This document shows positions 35,554 through 42,709 of a stretch of 48,865 bases of DNA, piece by piece. The DNA comes from Actinomadura roseirufa (GTDB lineage: Bacteria; Actinomycetota; Actinomycetes; Streptosporangiales; Streptosporangiaceae), in NCBI RefSeq assembly GCF_900659635.1, contig NZ_CAACVB010000034.1, positions 1 through 48,865 on the forward strand, written 5' to 3'. The notes beneath the pieces were generated by a model, which was not told the DNA's origin, searched no databases, and was given only the letters and a program-made list of their open reading frames with translations. The translations under genes were made by a program, and so were the position numbers. How positions within the stretch are numbered: position 1 is the stretch's first letter; each line of letters starts with the position of its first letter.

Positions 35554-37016
35554 CCACCGACGACATCGCGACCACCGAGGAGACCCTCCGGCTGGCCCGC
35601 GGCACCCTGCTGCCCTCCTTCCCCGGCCCGGCCGCGCCCGGCTGGCTGCTGGACGAGCTGGCGGCCGGGCTCGGCGGCGTCACGCTGTTCGCGCTCACCG
35701 GCAATGTCCCGAGCCCGGAGTCGCTCGCGGCGCTGACCGCGCAGATGCGCAAGGCCGGCGACCCGTTCGTGACCATCGACGAGGAGGGCGGCGACGTCAC
35801 CCGCCTCGGCGGGCACCTGACGGGCAGCCCCTATCCGGGCAACGCGGCGCTCGGCGCCGTGGACGACCCGGAGCTGACCCGCCGCGTCTACCGCTCGCTC
35901 GGCGCCGAGCTGGCCGAGGTGGGGGTCAACTTCAACTTCGCGCCCTCGGTGGACGTGAACACCGCCGACGACAACCCGGTGATCGGGACCCGCTCGTTCG
36001 GGCCGGACCCGGCGCTGGTGGCCCGGCACGCGGCCGCGGCCGTCGCCGGCACCCAGGAGGCGGGCGTGGCGGCCTGCGCCAAGCACTTCCCCGGGCACGG
36101 CGCCACCGTGGAGGACTCCCACCTGGCCGTCCCGCTCGTCGACGCCGACCTCGACCTGCTGGACCGCCGCGAGCTGGTCCCGTTCCGGGCGGCGATCGGC
36201 GCCGGCACCCGGGCCGTGATGACCGGGCACCTCAACCTGCCCTCGATCACCCGCGGCGTACCGGCCACCCTCTCCCCCGAGGCGATCACCGGGCTGCTGC
36301 GCGAGCACCTCGGCTACCAGGGGGTGATCGTCACCGACGCGCTCGACATGGAGGGCGCGAGCGGCGCGATCGGCATCCCGGAGGCGTCGGTGCGGGCCCT
36401 CATCGCGGGCGCCGACCTGCTGTGCCTCGGGCCGCGCGAGCACGCCGAGACCCTGCGGGCCACGCTGGACGCCATCGTCGCGGCCGTGCGGACCGGACGG
36501 CTGCCCGCGGCCCGGCTGGCGGACGCCGCGGAGCGCACCGGCGCGCTGAAGGGCTGGCTCGCCGGGAACAGCCCCGCCGAGGTCGACCGCGCCGTGGGGC
36601 TGGAGGCGGCCCGCCGCGCCGTCCGGGTGACCGGCTCGCTGCCGGTCTGGAACGGGTCCCGGCCGCTCGTGGTGGAGCTGAAGGCCGGCGGCAACATCGC
36701 GGTCGGCCCGACCCCGTGGGGGCTCAGCGCGTGGGCGCCGGACGCCGTCCAGGCCGACGGGTCGGAAGGGGAGGCAGTCCGTGTCCTGGAACGTGCCACG
36801 GGCCGCGGACTGGTCGTCGTGGTGCGCGACGCGCACCGCCACGCGGGCCAGCGGGAGCTGACCACCGCCCTTCTGGCGGCCCGTCCCGACACGGTCGTCG
36901 TCGAGATGGGACTGCCGGTTTGGCGGCCCGCCTCGGCGGTCTATCTGGCCACCTACGGCGCCGCGGCGGCCAACGGCCAGGCGGCCGCCGAACGGCTCGG
37001 CCTGACCCCCGCCTGA
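35550..37016 (+). CDS. GH3 family beta-N-acetylhexosaminidase (NagZ-like)
   Basis: 488 residues, no signal peptide, so cytosolic. The GH3 barrel has IDEEGGDVTRL (77-87) and AKHFPGHGATVEDSH (177-191), the K-H-x-P-G-H-G...D-x-H signature of N-acetyl-glucosaminidases of this family. The general acid pair is Asp189/His191. The nucleophile is Asp263 in VTDALDMEG. A C-terminal domain of about 140 residues follows the barrel, as in two-domain NagZ enzymes. It probably cleaves GlcNAc from imported oligosaccharides or from cell-wall muropeptides. It is coupled by ATGA to the upstream permease and ends the operon before a strong terminator. Confidence 0.9.
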   Translation: MTTDDIATTEETLRLARGTLLPSFPGPAAPGWLLDELAAGLGGVTLFALTGNVPSPESLAALTAQMRKAGDPFVTIDEEGGDVTRLGGHLTGSPYPGNAALGAVDDPELTRRVYRSLGAELAEVGVNFNFAPSVDVNTADDNPVIGTRSFGPDPALVARHAAAAVAGTQEAGVAACAKHFPGHGATVEDSHLAVPLVDADLDLLDRRELVPFRAAIGAGTRAVMTGHLNLPSITRGVPATLSPEAITGLLREHLGYQGVIVTDALDMEGASGAIGIPEASVRALIAGADLLCLGPREHAETLRATLDAIVAAVRTGRLPAARLADAAERTGALKGWLAGNSPAEVDRAVGLEAARRAVRVTGSLPVWNGSRPLVVELKAGGNIAVGPTPWGLSAWAPDAVQADGSEGEAVRVLERATGRGLVVVVRDAHRHAGQRELTTALLAARPDTVVVEMGLPVWRPASAVYLATYGAAAANGQAAAERLGLTPA

Positions 37017-37032
37017 CGGCGGTGACGGACCC

Positions 37033-37079
37033 GTGGCGCGCCCGCCGGACCAAGGCCCGGCTCCGGGCGGGCGCGCCAC
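37033..37079 (+). terminator. Terminator of the sugar-uptake operon
   Basis: Perfect 14-bp stem GTGGCGCGCCCGCC (37033-37046) / GGCGGGCGCGCCAC (37066-37079) with a 19-base loop, starting 17 bases after the GH3 stop. Confidence 0.75.
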
Positions 37080-37139
37080 GCCCCGCCCCTGAGCAGGGCG
37101 GCCGGGGCGGGGTAAGCCAGACCAGTCCGATCGGCAAGG

Positions 37140-37145
37140 GATAAT
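37140..37145 (+). promoter_or_regulatory. -10 element of a leaderless rrf2 transcript
   Basis: GATAAT lies exactly 6 bases before the ATG at 37152, so transcription would begin at or next to the start codon. No ribosome site is present. No good -35 is seen. Confidence 0.45.
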
Positions 37146-37151
37146 ACGAGC

Positions 37152-37616
37152 ATGCGATTGTCCGCCCGGGTCGACTACGCGCTGCGCGCCGCAGCGGAGC
37201 TGGCGGTGGCCGGAAGTCATCCGGTCACCGCCGTCCAGCTCGCTGAGGCGCAGCAGATTCCGCCCAAATTCCTCGAGAACATCCTCGGCCAGCTGCGCCG
37301 GTCCGGCCTCGTCCGCAGCCAGCGCGGCCCTGAGGGCGGCTACTGGCTGGCGCGCCCCGCCGAGCAGATCTCTCTCGCCGACATCATCCGCGCGATCGAC
37401 GGGCCCCTGCTCGGCGTCCGCGGTGAACGGCCCGAACACGTCGGCTACGAGGGGCCGGCCCGCTCCCTCCAGGAGGTGTGGATCGCGCTGCGCGCCAGCG
37501 AGCGCTCCATCCTCGAGTCGGTCTCGCTCTCGCACATCGCGGCGGGCGAGCTTCCCGAACCCGTCCGCAAGCTGACCGACGACCCGTCCGCCTGGGAAAG
37601 CCCCTCCTTCATCTAG
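37152..37616 (+). CDS. Rrf2 family transcriptional regulator without Fe-S cysteines
   Basis: 154 residues. The winged helix reads MRLSARVDYALRAAAELAVA, AEAQQIPPKFLENILGQLRR, then SGLVRSQRGPEGGYWLARPA and SLADIIRAIDGPL, the classic Rrf2 pattern. Members that bind an iron-sulfur cluster (IscR, NsrR, RsrR) have three conserved cysteines around residues 90-105; this protein has none at all, so it must sense something else or act as a plain repressor. The -10 element sits directly before the ATG. The Nei-type glycosylase gene starts 11 bases after the stop, so it is probably in the same transcript. Confidence 0.9.
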   Translation: MRLSARVDYALRAAAELAVAGSHPVTAVQLAEAQQIPPKFLENILGQLRRSGLVRSQRGPEGGYWLARPAEQISLADIIRAIDGPLLGVRGERPEHVGYEGPARSLQEVWIALRASERSILESVSLSHIAAGELPEPVRKLTDDPSAWESPSFI

Positions 37617-37627
37617 GGACCGCACCG

Positions 37628-38425
37628 GTGCCGGAAGGGGACGTCGTCTGGCTGGCCGCCCGGCGCCTGCACGAGGCGCTCGCCGGGCGGCCTTTGACGT
37701 GCTCGGACTTCCGCGTCCCCCGGCTCGCCACCACCGACCTGCGCGGCCGGACCGTCCTGGAGGCCGTGTCCCGCGGCAAGCACCTGCTGGTGCGCGTCGA
37801 GGGCGGGCTCACCGTCCACACGCACCTGCTGATGGAGGGGCACTGGCGGATCCGCCGGGCAGGACCCGCCCCCCGCGATCACCGGGTCCGGCTCGTCCTC
37901 GGCAACGCGCGGTGGCAGGCGATCGGCTCCTCCCTGGGCCTGGTGGAGCTGCTGCCCACCGACGGGGAGGACGCGGCCGTCGGCCATCTCGGCCCCGACC
38001 TGCTCGGCCCCGGCTGGGGCCCGGGGGCCGCCGCCGAGGCCGTCCGGCGGCTCGGCGAGCGGCCCGAACGGGCGATCGGCGAGGCGCTGCTCGACCAGCG
38101 CGTGCTCGCCGGGATCGGGAACGTCTACAAGGCCGAGATCCTGTTCCTGCGGGGCGTGGACCCGTGGACCCCCACCGGCGCCGTCCCGGACCTGTCCGCG
38201 CTCGTCGACCTCTCTCACCGCCTCCTGGACGCCAACAAGGAGCGGCACGGCCACGTCACCACCGGTGACCTGCGCCGCGGCAACGAGCACTGGGTCTACG
38301 GACGGGCCGGCCGCCCCTGCCGCCGCTGCGGCACCCGCGTCCAGAGCGCCGGCCAGCCGTCGGACGCCGGCGCCCGCACCGTGTTCTGGTGCCCTCGGTG
38401 TCAACGTGCGAGCCCGGCCGTGTGA
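37628..38425 (+). CDS. nei: Fpg/Nei family DNA glycosylase (endonuclease VIII type)
   Basis: 265 residues. After Met removal Pro2 is the catalytic nucleophile and Glu3 the acid (MPEGDVVWLAARRL). Lys51 lies in RGKHLL. QRVLAGIGNVYKAEILFLRG is the helix-two-turn-helix. The C-terminal zinc finger has Cys231, Cys234, Cys255 and Cys258 (CRRCG, FWCPRC). It removes oxidised pyrimidines and cuts the abasic site. The GTG at 37628 is fixed by the need for Pro-Glu right after the start. It is 11 bases after the Rrf2 gene. In M. tuberculosis this gene is adjacent to lhr; here they are about 10 kb apart. Confidence 0.93.
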   Translation: MPEGDVVWLAARRLHEALAGRPLTCSDFRVPRLATTDLRGRTVLEAVSRGKHLLVRVEGGLTVHTHLLMEGHWRIRRAGPAPRDHRVRLVLGNARWQAIGSSLGLVELLPTDGEDAAVGHLGPDLLGPGWGPGAAAEAVRRLGERPERAIGEALLDQRVLAGIGNVYKAEILFLRGVDPWTPTGAVPDLSALVDLSHRLLDANKERHGHVTTGDLRRGNEHWVYGRAGRPCRRCGTRVQSAGQPSDAGARTVFWCPRCQRASPAV

Positions 38426-38440
38426 CCGCGATCCCGGCCC

Positions 38441-38550
38441 AAGGGCTCGCCTGGCGGCTCGCTCCCTGACCGGGCTCGTGCGAGCGCGAATCGCTTCGCG
38501 ATCTTCCCGGCGGGGCTCGCCTCCGGCTGCGCCCCGACGGTCAGGTGGCG
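38441..38550. repeat. Intergenic cluster of inverted repeats, REP-like
   Basis: Between nei and the SRPBCC gene, GGGCTCGCC-like words occur four times. GCTCG-TG-CGAGC (38475-38486) and GCGAA-TCGC-TTCGC (38486-38499) form back-to-back hairpins. The arrangement looks like a dispersed intergenic repeat of the kind abundant in large actinomycete genomes. Only one copy is in this window, so its repeated nature is unproven. Confidence 0.4.
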
Positions 38551-38588
38551 CGCTCGCGTGACGGCTGAGGCCCACGGTGAGACGGGCT

Positions 38589-39149
38589 CTACGCGCGTTG
38601 CTCGGCCAGGCGGGCGACCGCGGAGAGGATCTCCAGCCGGACGAAACCGGCGCCGCCCGCGCGGATCAGCATCCAGTACGGGGCGAACGCACGGCGGGCG
38701 GACGCGCTGGTCGCGTGGACCCGGGTCTCGAAGGACAGCACGGACCCGGCGCCGTCCGGCACCACCCTCAGGGACAGCGCGGCCTTCACCCATCCGGGTT
38801 CCCCGAAGGCGGTGAACGCGGCGGGATCGCCGGGCTCGACCGGCGCGGGCTCGGGCCGGAGCCGCCAGAACTTGGCGATCTTGCCCTTGACCAGTTCGGT
38901 CCCCTCGTCCCGGACCAGGTCGGGCGTCGGGAAGGACTCGATCAGCGGGCCGCTCAGCCGCGTGCCGCCCGCCGACCGCAGGGCCATGAGCCTGCGCGAG
39001 ACGGGCAGGTCCTCGGCGGCCAGGCCCATCATGGCGTCCCACACCGCCGGGGGCCCGGCCTCGATGCGGCGGGTGTAGCGGGAGCGGAAATGGTGCCCCG
39101 GCAGGAGCCGGTCGAGCCCCGTGTCCCGGGTGCCGATGTCGTCGGTCAT
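38589..39149 (-). CDS. SRPBCC family protein
   Basis: 186 residues with the start-type (START/Bet v1) pattern: FRSRYTRRIEAGPPAVWDAM, then ESFPTPDLVRDEGTELVKGK and AALSLRVVPDGAGSVLSFET. The C-terminal helix is YWMLIRAGGAGFVRLEILSA. Such proteins form a hydrophobic cavity that binds lipids or aromatic ligands; this one's role is unknown. The ATG at 39149 is preceded by AAGGAG and comes 2 bases after the tetR stop, so the pair is translationally coupled. An overlapping GTG at 39155 sits inside the ribosome site and is rejected. It probably acts in the stress or ligand response controlled by that TetR. Confidence 0.8.
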   Translation of the reverse strand: MTDDIGTRDTGLDRLLPGHHFRSRYTRRIEAGPPAVWDAMMGLAAEDLPVSRRLMALRSAGGTRLSGPLIESFPTPDLVRDEGTELVKGKIAKFWRLRPEPAPVEPGDPAAFTAFGEPGWVKAALSLRVVPDGAGSVLSFETRVHATSASARRAFAPYWMLIRAGGAGFVRLEILSAVARLAEQRA

Positions 39150-39151
39150 GG

Positions 39152-39724
39152 TCACTCCTTCGCGCCGAGCGCGGCGACCACCGCGCCGGCCAGCCGGTCG
39201 GCCAGGCCGGCGGGCGCGTCGCCGCCGACCAGGAAGAGATAGGTGAAGATCGGCCCGAGCAGCAGCGCGTGCGCGAAGGCCGGGTCCGCGGCGGCGATCT
39301 CGCCGCGGTCCGCGGCCCGGCCGAGGATCTCGGCGAGGACGGCCCGCTCGAAGTCGACGAACCCGGCGGCGAACCGGGCGGCCAGCGCCGGGTCGCCGGA
39401 CACGTCCGCCAGCAGGCCCGGGAGCACCGACCGCGCCCCCGGGGCGGCGAGCAGCGCGATGATGTGCTCCGCCAGCGCGGCGAGGTCGCCGCGCAGCGTG
39501 CCGGAGTCGGCGGGCGGCGAGGGCCGCGGGCCGTGCACGACCGCCGCGAAGACCATCTCGGCCTTGGACCGCCAGCGCCGGTAGATCCCGGCCTTGCCCA
39601 CCCCGGCGCGCGCGGCGACGCGGTCGATGCTGAGGCCCTGGTAGCCGGTCTCGGCGAGCACCTCGCGCACCGCGGCGACGACGGCCTCGTCCACATGCCC
39701 GGACCGCGGGCGTCCTCGATTCAT
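39152..39724 (-). CDS. TetR/AcrR family transcriptional regulator
   Basis: 190 residues. The N-terminus MNRGRPRSGHVDEAVVAAV and the helix-turn-helix GYQGLSIDRVAARAGVGKAG followed by IYRRWRSKAEMV are typical TetR. The C-terminal ligand domain resembles the TetR_C_11-like group (FERAVLAEILGRAADRGEIA). The ATG at 39724 is chosen because the -10 TATACT ends 7 bases before it. The 19 upstream in-frame codons cover the promoter and operator. The promoter contains a perfect 14-base palindrome, so autorepression is likely, and the coupled SRPBCC gene would be controlled with it. Confidence 0.88.
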   Translation of the reverse strand: MNRGRPRSGHVDEAVVAAVREVLAETGYQGLSIDRVAARAGVGKAGIYRRWRSKAEMVFAAVVHGPRPSPPADSGTLRGDLAALAEHIIALLAAPGARSVLPGLLADVSGDPALAARFAAGFVDFERAVLAEILGRAADRGEIAAADPAFAHALLLGPIFTYLFLVGGDAPAGLADRLAGAVVAALGAKE

Positions 39725-39731
39725 GATCCCG

Positions 39732-39760
39732 AGTATAAACGAAACGGATCGATCCGTAAA
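39732..39760 (-). promoter_or_regulatory. tetR promoter with operator in the spacer
   Basis: On the minus strand TTTACG (-35) and TATACT (-10) are 17 bases apart. The perfect palindrome ACGGATCGATCCGT (39744-39757) fills much of the spacer and overlaps the -35. The start codon lies 7 bases after the -10, so the mRNA should be leaderless. Occupancy by TetR would block RNA polymerase. Confidence 0.65.
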
Positions 39761-39795
39761 CAAAATCGCCGACGCCCGCACCCGGGAGTGGGCCG

Positions 39796-39833
39796 AAAAA
39801 GAAGGCAGGCCCCCAGCGAGCCGGGGGCCTGCC
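39796..39833 (-). terminator. Intrinsic terminator of dps
   Basis: Read on the minus strand, the 11-bp stem GGCAGGCCCCC / GGGGGCCTGCC has an 8-base loop and is followed by TTCTTTTT. It lies 37 bases after the dps stop. It is the only hairpin with a real T-run that I noticed in the window. Confidence 0.85.
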
Positions 39834-39870
39834 TCGAAGACCGTCAGGGGCGAGCCCCCGACCGATCCTC

Positions 39871-40338
39871 CTAAATCTGGGCCTGGAACATCCAGTGCTG
39901 CTTCTCCAGCTCGGCGGTGATGCCGATGAGCAGGTCCTGGGTGACGGGATCGGGCTCGTCGGTGGCGGCGATGCGGTCGCGGAAGCGGCCGATGACCTGT
40001 GCCAGCGTGTCGGTGATCGCCGCGACGACCTTGTCGTCGGGGAGGGGACCGGCCTCCAGTTGCGGGAGATGGGTGCGGTCGGCGACCGTGCGGGAGCGGC
40101 CGTCGGGGTTCACGCCGATCGCGACGGAGCGTTCGGCGACGTCGTCCTGGCCCTGGCGGGCGAGATCGACGACCTCGTCGAGGTGCTCGTGGACGACCTT
40201 GAAATTGCGCCCGGTCAGGTTCCAGTGGGCCTGCTTGGCCACCAGTGAGAGATCGATCAGGTCGACGAGGGCCCCCTGCAAGGCGTCTCCCGTGACCTTC
40301 TGGGCCGCCTCCGTGAGGGGGCTCTTGACCGTCGCCAT
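39871..40338 (-). CDS. dps: Dps-family DNA-binding ferritin-like protein
   Basis: 155 residues, normal length. The ferroxidase signature is His38 in QAHWNLTGRNF, His50 and, across the subunit interface, Asp65 and Glu69 in QDDVAER. It forms dodecamers that oxidise and store iron with hydrogen peroxide and protect DNA in stress. The N-terminal tail MATVKSPLTEAAQK has few Lys residues, so strong DNA binding is uncertain. AAGGAGCC precedes the ATG at ideal spacing. It is downstream of clgR on the same strand, 136 bases apart, and has its own T-rich intrinsic terminator. Confidence 0.93.
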   Translation of the reverse strand: MATVKSPLTEAAQKVTGDALQGALVDLIDLSLVAKQAHWNLTGRNFKVVHEHLDEVVDLARQGQDDVAERSVAIGVNPDGRSRTVADRTHLPQLEAGPLPDDKVVAAITDTLAQVIGRFRDRIAATDEPDPVTQDLLIGITAELEKQHWMFQAQI

Positions 40339-40474
40339 GTCGGGCTCCTTCCGCGTCGTTACGGTTAGCCGTTACAACCCGGGAGCCTGCCCGTCTATGC
40401 CGAGCTCATGCGACGCCCCGGCGTGAGGCCGCGCACACCCGCGGCCCCGCCGGGGCAGGGAGCGCCGGACGACC

Positions 40475-40828
40475 TCAGGCGGCGACCATGTCGGCGCGGA
40501 ACTCGCCGGTGATCTCCTCTGGAGTCTCCGGAATGCCGTCGGCCGCAAGACGCTCGTGCTCGGGCGCGCCCGCCATGACGGGCTCGTGCTGCAGCTCGGC
40601 GAGGGCCAGTTGATCCGCCACTTCCCTGAGCACGTGCGACAGCGGTACGCCTAGGGCTTTGCAGATAGAAGAGAGCAACTCGGAAGATGCCTCTTTCTGC
40701 CCTCGCTCGACCTCGGAGAGGTAGCCGAGGGAAACCCGCGCCGCCGCGGAGACCTCACGGAGGGTGCGTCCCTGGCGCAGCCGCAGCTGCCGCAGTACGT
40801 CACCGAGCAGCTGGCGAAGCAGGACCAT
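40475..40828 (-). CDS. clgR: Clp/Lon gene regulator ClgR
   Basis: 117 residues. An XRE-type helix-turn-helix spans about 9-62: [20 protein letters not shown], then [20 protein letters not shown], then [13 protein letters not shown]. This matches ClgR (Rv2745c), the activator of clpP, clpC and related protease genes. The protein ends in MVAA; a C-terminal Ala-Ala is the signal for ClpP degradation in Streptomyces ClgR (established knowledge). The ATG at 40828 is preceded by GGAGGGAG, and ten upstream codons in frame are ignored. It follows cinA by 111 bases on the same strand. The inverted repeat GTTC-N5-GAAC upstream may be its own site. Confidence 0.92.
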   Translation of the reverse strand: MVLLRQLLGDVLRQLRLRQGRTLREVSAAARVSLGYLSEVERGQKEASSELLSSICKALGVPLSHVLREVADQLALAELQHEPVMAGAPEHERLAADGIPETPEEITGEFRADMVAA

Positions 40829-40914
40829 CGTCTCGCTCCCTCCCTCAGTTCGGACCATCTGCCGGTTCCACCGTACCCGGCTTGGCGGTGGCCGTGGCAG
40901 ACCGTTGATTTCGT

Positions 40915-40927
40915 GTTCGCTCGGAAC
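40915..40927. promoter_or_regulatory. Inverted repeat upstream of clgR
   Basis: GTTC-GCTCG-GAAC lies about 90 bases before the clgR start and overlaps no gene. ClgR is known to autoregulate, and its site has a CGC...GCG core, which this matches only partly. Weak candidate operator. Confidence 0.3.
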
Positions 40928-40939
40928 GTAACGCTGTAA

Positions 40940-42235
40940 TCAGCCCGACTCTTCCCGATCTTCCCGTGCGTCCCAGGCCGGGACCTCCGGGCCGACGCCC
41001 AGGAGGGTGCGTCTGAGCAGCTCAAGGGCATGGACGACGGCCATCCGGCGGAGCACGGCGCGGACTTCCGGGCCGGTGCCCGGCACGGGGAGTTTCGGGC
41101 TGACCACAGTGCGCGATTCTCCGGGTCCGGCCAGGCCGACGAAGACGGTGCCGACCGGGCGGCCGTCCTGGGGCTCGGGGCCGGCGACGCCGGTGACCGC
41201 GAGCCCGTAGGTCGCGCCGAGGCGGTCGCGCACGCCCGCGGCCATCGCCGCCGCGACGTCCGGGTGGACGGCGCCGTGCTCGGCCAGCAGGTCGCCGGGG
41301 ACGCCCAGCAGCCGCGCCTTCAGCCCCGTCGCGTAGGTCACGGCCCCGCCCGCGAACGTCGCCGACGAGCCGGGCATCGCGGTCAGCTCCGCGCCGATCA
41401 GCCCGCCGGTGATCGACTCCGCCACGGCGACCGTCGCCGACCGGGCGGCGAGCAGCCGGTGCACGACGCGGTCGAGCGCCTCGTCCTCCACGCCGTACAC
41501 GACGGGCCCGAGCAGGTCGCGGATCCGCGCCTCGGCGGCCGCGAGCCGCGCGGCCGCGTCCGGGCCCGCGGCGGTCACGCGGATCTTCACCTCGGCCGGG
41601 TCGGGCAGGTAGGCGAGCCTGACGTCCGGCATGGCCTCGACCTCGGCGAGGCGGGTCGCGATGACCGACTCCCAGACCCCGGCGGTGCGCAGCGTGCGGC
41701 GCGCCACGACCGGCAACCCGGCGCGCGCGGCCAGTTCCGGCAGCACCACCTCGTCCATGATGGTCCGCATCTCCGACGGGACGCCGGGCAGCGCGTACAC
41801 GGTCCCGCCGGGCAGGTCCACGCGCAGGCCGGGCGCGGTACCCGCGGAGTTGGGCAGCAGGCCCGCGCCCTCCGGCACCTCCGCCATGCGGAACGCCATG
41901 GGCTGCAGAGCGCGGCCCGCCGCGGCGGCGCGTTCGCGCAGCCGTTCCTCGAGCCCGGCGTCCCGGACGAGCGGGACGCCCGCGGCCTCGGCGAGCGCGT
42001 CGCGGGTCAGGTCGTCGTAGGTGGGTCCGAGGCCCCCGGTGGTCAGGACGGCGTCGGCCCGGCCGAGCGCCGCCCGCACGGCCTCGACGATCACGTCGGT
42101 CTCGTCGCCGACGACCACGCTGCGGGTCACCTCGACGCCGTGGTCGGCGAGCCGCCGCCCGAGCCACGCCGCGTTCCCGTTGACCGTGTCGCCGAGGAGC
42201 AGTTCGTCCCCGACGGTGAGCAGTTCGACCCGCAT
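40940..42235 (-). CDS. cinA: CinA family protein (nicotinamide-nucleotide amidase)
   Basis: 431 residues, two-domain. The N-terminal MoaB-like COG1058 domain begins MRVELLTVGDELLLGDTVNG and contains TTGGLGPTYDDLTRDALAEA (65-84). The C-terminal CinA domain contains VAVAESITGGLIGAEL and AMPGSSATFAGGAVTYA, typical of NMN deamidases that recycle nicotinamide mononucleotide into NAD synthesis. The ATG at 42235 follows GGGGGCG; the frame runs 59 codons further upstream without family resemblance. In related genomes cinA lies between pgsA and clgR. Here DUF1990 and MOSC genes are inserted between pgsA and cinA. Confidence 0.94.
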   Translation of the reverse strand: MRVELLTVGDELLLGDTVNGNAAWLGRRLADHGVEVTRSVVVGDETDVIVEAVRAALGRADAVLTTGGLGPTYDDLTRDALAEAAGVPLVRDAGLEERLRERAAAAGRALQPMAFRMAEVPEGAGLLPNSAGTAPGLRVDLPGGTVYALPGVPSEMRTIMDEVVLPELAARAGLPVVARRTLRTAGVWESVIATRLAEVEAMPDVRLAYLPDPAEVKIRVTAAGPDAAARLAAAEARIRDLLGPVVYGVEDEALDRVVHRLLAARSATVAVAESITGGLIGAELTAMPGSSATFAGGAVTYATGLKARLLGVPGDLLAEHGAVHPDVAAAMAAGVRDRLGATYGLAVTGVAGPEPQDGRPVGTVFVGLAGPGESRTVVSPKLPVPGTGPEVRAVLRRMAVVHALELLRRTLLGVGPEVPAWDAREDREESG

Positions 42236-42709
42236 CACGCCCCCATCCTCGCCCGTCCGTGCACGGCGCCCCGAATCTACAGCGGCCGGACGCGGGCCCG
42301 TCCGACGGGAGCGCCGGGGGGCCGGTTGACCGCCCGGCGCGGCCGCATCAGGACGGCGGCGCCCGGAAAAGCGAACGGCGCCCCGCCGCGCCGGTGCCGC
42401 GCAAATCCCCATTCACTCGCCGCGAAAAAGGACGTGCCGTGCAATGTGTCCCGCCGCAGGACGGTACGCACAGTGCGCGCGGACGAGAACGCGGCGAAGG
42501 CGCGCATCGTCGGCGCAGGACGTGCCCAGAGCGTTGACGCCGGGTCCAACTTCGGCCAGGAGTTCCCGTTATTTTGTGAGTCAGAACTCATTTGCCACGG
42601 CACGACGCGTAGCCATTCAAGGGGATAATTGCCGTGGGGCCGCAGACCGGGCTGCGGGGCCACGACCGGGGTGGGCGTGGCCTCGCAGCCCATGGCCCGG
42701 CTTCGGTCG
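42236..42709. other. 474-base intergenic region upstream of cinA
   Basis: No gene is convincing. A minus-strand frame from an ATG at 42594 begins MSSDSQNNGNSWPKLDPAS but lacks a ribosome site, has poor third-position bias at first and becomes Arg/Pro-rich. At 42571-42594 there is an unusually AT-rich patch with the inverted repeat TGAGT-CAGA-ACTCA (42577-42590), and GGGGATAATTG follows near 42618. These may be promoter and operator elements for cinA or for an unannotated transcript. Confidence 0.45.

Noticed and set aside
38401..39696. Minus-strand frame of 431 codons across the SRPBCC and tetR genes
   Set aside because: It is out of frame with both well-supported genes and Arg/Pro-rich; the SRPBCC and TetR frames have ribosome sites and family patterns.
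42277..42594. Possible small gene starting MSSDSQNNGNSW upstream of cinA
   Set aside because: No ribosome site, weak third-position bias in the first codons and Arg/Pro-rich end; kept only as a note in the intergenic entry.
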